Of a stretch of 64,000 nt of DNA, positions 61,766-64,000 are shown piece by piece. The notes under the pieces are model-generated. The model did not search any database and was not told where the DNA came from. It was given only the letters and a program-made list of their open reading frames with translations. The stretch comes from Ifrita kowaldi (taxonomy: Eukaryota > Chordata > Aves > Passeriformes > Cinclosomatidae). The DNA is taken from positions 529,365 to 593,364 of the forward strand of contig VZRS01007376.1 of the NCBI GenBank assembly GCA_013398055.1, read 5' to 3'. Numbering within the stretch: position 1 is the stretch's first letter; every line of letters begins with the position of its first letter. A program made the position numbers and the translations under genes.

Positions 61766-62583
61766 TTTTGCTGGCCACGCAGGTGTGTTTATTTCCTGGA
61801 CTGTACTTCTTACCAAAAAAGAGAATAGACATTTTTTTCCCCACCAATATAATAACAGACGTAAGGTAAAGCTGTGTGAATCATAGAAATAAATACCTTC
61901 TCATGAGAAAATGGTCATTTTGAAGTTATCCCTCTCCCTTCTCTCCCCCCTTAAACTGTGAGATTTTTAATTTTGCTTTTAAACTTTTTTTTTCCTAGTA
62001 AATGCTCTCCAGAAAAAAAAGGAAAAATCTCTTCTAGGGGAAGACAACTGGAATTTCTTGGGGCTTGCCAGCTGCCTGGCAAAAAGGGAGAGCGGCAAGA
62101 GCCTCGTTGGCGGGCTGCTGCAGGCTGGCCACCCCATGCCTGCCTCTCCTCCTCCTCCTCCTTCTCCTCGCCTTCCCCCTAGCCTGGCTGCTGGGGAGGC
62201 AGCTGGGCTGCAGGGCCGGCAGAGCGCCAGGGCACTCAACCTCCCCTCCTCCCTCTTCCAGACCTGCTGCATCTCCCCAGCTGCCTGCCTGGAAGACTAT
62301 TGTCAATTTTGCTCTCTCCCTGCAGACGACAACAAAATCGACAGGAGCCTTCCAGCCAAGCAGCCATGGAGCCATCAGTTTGATTTTTCCTAATAGCAAA
62401 TCAGAAATTTCTGGCAAAATTGAAATTTTCCCATAAAAGAAATCCCGATTCTATAAAAGGCATATTTTTCCCCCAGAAAGTCATTCCAACAGAACATTCC
62501 CAGCTGCCGTAGTTCGAGAGACCTTTGAATTAAGTCTATAGAAAAAAACTGCCCGTGTGCTTGGCTGTGAAATAAGGATGGGT
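61766..62583. repeat. duplicated block B, second copy (818 bp)
   Basis: This is equal in length to 60588-61405 with three transitions clustered in 15 bp. After 62583 the sequence continues into unique DNA (GAACAGTCAAATAC), whereas the first copy ends at an N. The unique continuation shows which copy is joined to the right flank. Confidence 0.95.
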
Positions 62584-64000
62584 GAACAGTCAAATACAAA
62601 TAGAAACTGCCTGGGAACCAATGTGCAGGGTCCCATCATCAAGGGATCAGGCCCGGGGTATTTACTTGACCTGAAAGGAGCTATGAGGGATAGTATCTTT
62701 CCTATAAAGTACTAGAGACGATAATTAAGACTTACATAGCAAGGTTATGTCTCCTTTGAATAATTTACACAGGCCTGAACTCTTGTGAGAATAATTCCCA
62801 GCTAGCAATTATGACCAAACTGGTTCAGAAAAGTATTCAAGCTTTTGTGGTCTCATTGGAACAGAAACCTTTTCAGCAGCGGCACATCAGACACTGCGAG
62901 AGAGAGGGGAAAAAAATGAATTTTTCACTCAGAGTTGTGCTACAATGTCACCTTTGTCTCTGTTTTATCTGCCTGCTGTTGGGTGCAACTCTCTCGGTGG
63001 CAAACAGGCCAGTGGTCCTGCCTGTGGCATCCGTATCTATGGATTTCAGGGCAGAGTTGCTCCACTGCCAGTGATGTTGGGCAGTCTCAGCGCACACCTG
63101 AACACACTTTTCACAGTGTGAGATGAGAAGCTGCAGACAGACAGGACCATTGTCCTGTGTAGGTTTCTCTCTGTGCCATCTCTAAGACTGTGCTGAAGAC
63201 ATCGCTCATCCTCCCATCTGCAGGACCACAGATTAGACTAGAAAATGCCTCCACTTCACTGATTTTCCCTAGCTAGGATGCCAAATGCCAGCTCCTGATT
63301 TCCAGAGGAGTGGGGACAATCCGTGTTGTTAGCACCTGAGTGGGGCTGTAGAAGCAAATTTGAAAGCCGGGTTTCCTTGTGACGTGACACTCCCTTTTCC
63401 TGGGCGCCCTTGCAGCAGCAGCAGTGAGGAGCAGGCAGCGCAGTCTGCACTTGGGCAAACCCCCCGCTGAAGGCACCTGGAGCCCCAGCTGAACAGGAGC
63501 TGCAAGGGGGGCAGGTGTGGCTCCCTTTGTGCTCCTGGGCTGTGCAAGGCCTTGTGCAGGCTCTCTGCAGCAGGTGACGTTCTGCCCAACGGGAACAGCT
63601 TTTCACAGAGCAGCTCAGGAGCCTTTTGCATGCTCTGGAAATATTCTGCAAGCAAAGCACCGTTAAATAATCAAAACGCAGTACAAAATAACTTTTGTCA
63701 GATGTTCAGATGTGAATAAAAATGGTCAAACGCAGAGTAAGCCCATGCAGATGTGGTGAGGTGAAGCCCCCCTGCATGGTTCCTGGTGGGCAGAGTGCCT
63801 TGCCATGGGATTGCAGGATCCACACCCTTGGGGGCTGCACATTGCCCCTCCTATGGTATCGATTATACTCCACCAGAGATGCCTGCAATACAGAGGCACA
63901 GCGGGGTGAGTTAAGGGATGGAATGGCAGCTTTCGTTCTGAATGCACCAGCCTTCACAGATATAAACCAACCCCTTTATTTGCATGTAAATATTTGCAAT
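62584..64000. other. unannotated noncoding stretch
   Basis: The longest frame is 134 codons (63256-63660, minus). It overlaps two other minus-strand frames and shows no known domain. Locally GC-richer sequence with CAGCAGCAG lies near 63414. No repeat family was recognised. Confidence 0.5.

Noticed and set aside
60801..62436. Repeated 97-127-codon frames in the duplicated block
   Set aside because: They are low-complexity translations of the CTC tract and its complement, lie on both strands, and appear twice only because the block is duplicated.
1..64000. CRISPR arrays, operons, tRNA, rRNA or phage-like modules
   Set aside because: No regularly spaced repeats, no clustered long frames and no recognisable structural RNA; the repeat content is vertebrate.

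Overview
The window looks like nuclear DNA from a bird. It carries degraded CR1-type LINE fragments, a piece of an LTR that I recognise from many avian genomes, an amniote MIR-type SINE core, an (AC)n microsatellite, and no compact operons or long open frames. The LTR and CR1 fragments are the basis for the avian call. The identification rests on remembered repeat families, not on a database search.

No host protein-coding gene, rRNA or tRNA can be supported. The longest open frames (about 130 to 170 codons) resemble no family I know, often overlap on both strands, and read as chance frames. The window is best described as intergenic or deep intronic sequence with decayed transposons. It may also hold a few CpG-denser regulatory candidates.

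Layout. At 1.1-1.5 kb there is a CR1 ORF2 linker fragment, and at 4.77-4.92 kb a probable antisense CR1 3' fragment. The stretch 5-18.5 kb is unannotated, with a perfect 12-bp hairpin near 7.98 kb and one weak noncoding-exon candidate at 15.6 kb. An avian retroviral LTR fragment in minus orientation lies at 18.54-18.88 kb. A CR1 copy (linker plus frameshifted RT) lies at 20.0-21.9 kb. A 27-unit AC microsatellite sits at 25.81 kb. A relatively CpG-dense block follows at 26.9-27.7 kb. CR1 endonuclease sequence lies at 40.4-41.0 kb, with a weaker CR1-like stretch at 43.5-44.05 kb. A long CR1 copy (RT to 3' end) spans 53.67-55.37 kb. A CpG-rich block abuts a well-preserved MIR-type SINE at 58.34-58.61 kb.

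The strongest observation is an assembly artefact around a 42-N gap at 59945-59986. Two blocks of 358 and 818 bp on either side of that gap recur in the same order at 61407-61764 and 61766-62583. The second copy is bounded by single N characters and has only four mismatches to the first. This looks like a second haplotype contig stitched in, so the 1178 bp from 61406 to 62583 are probably redundant.
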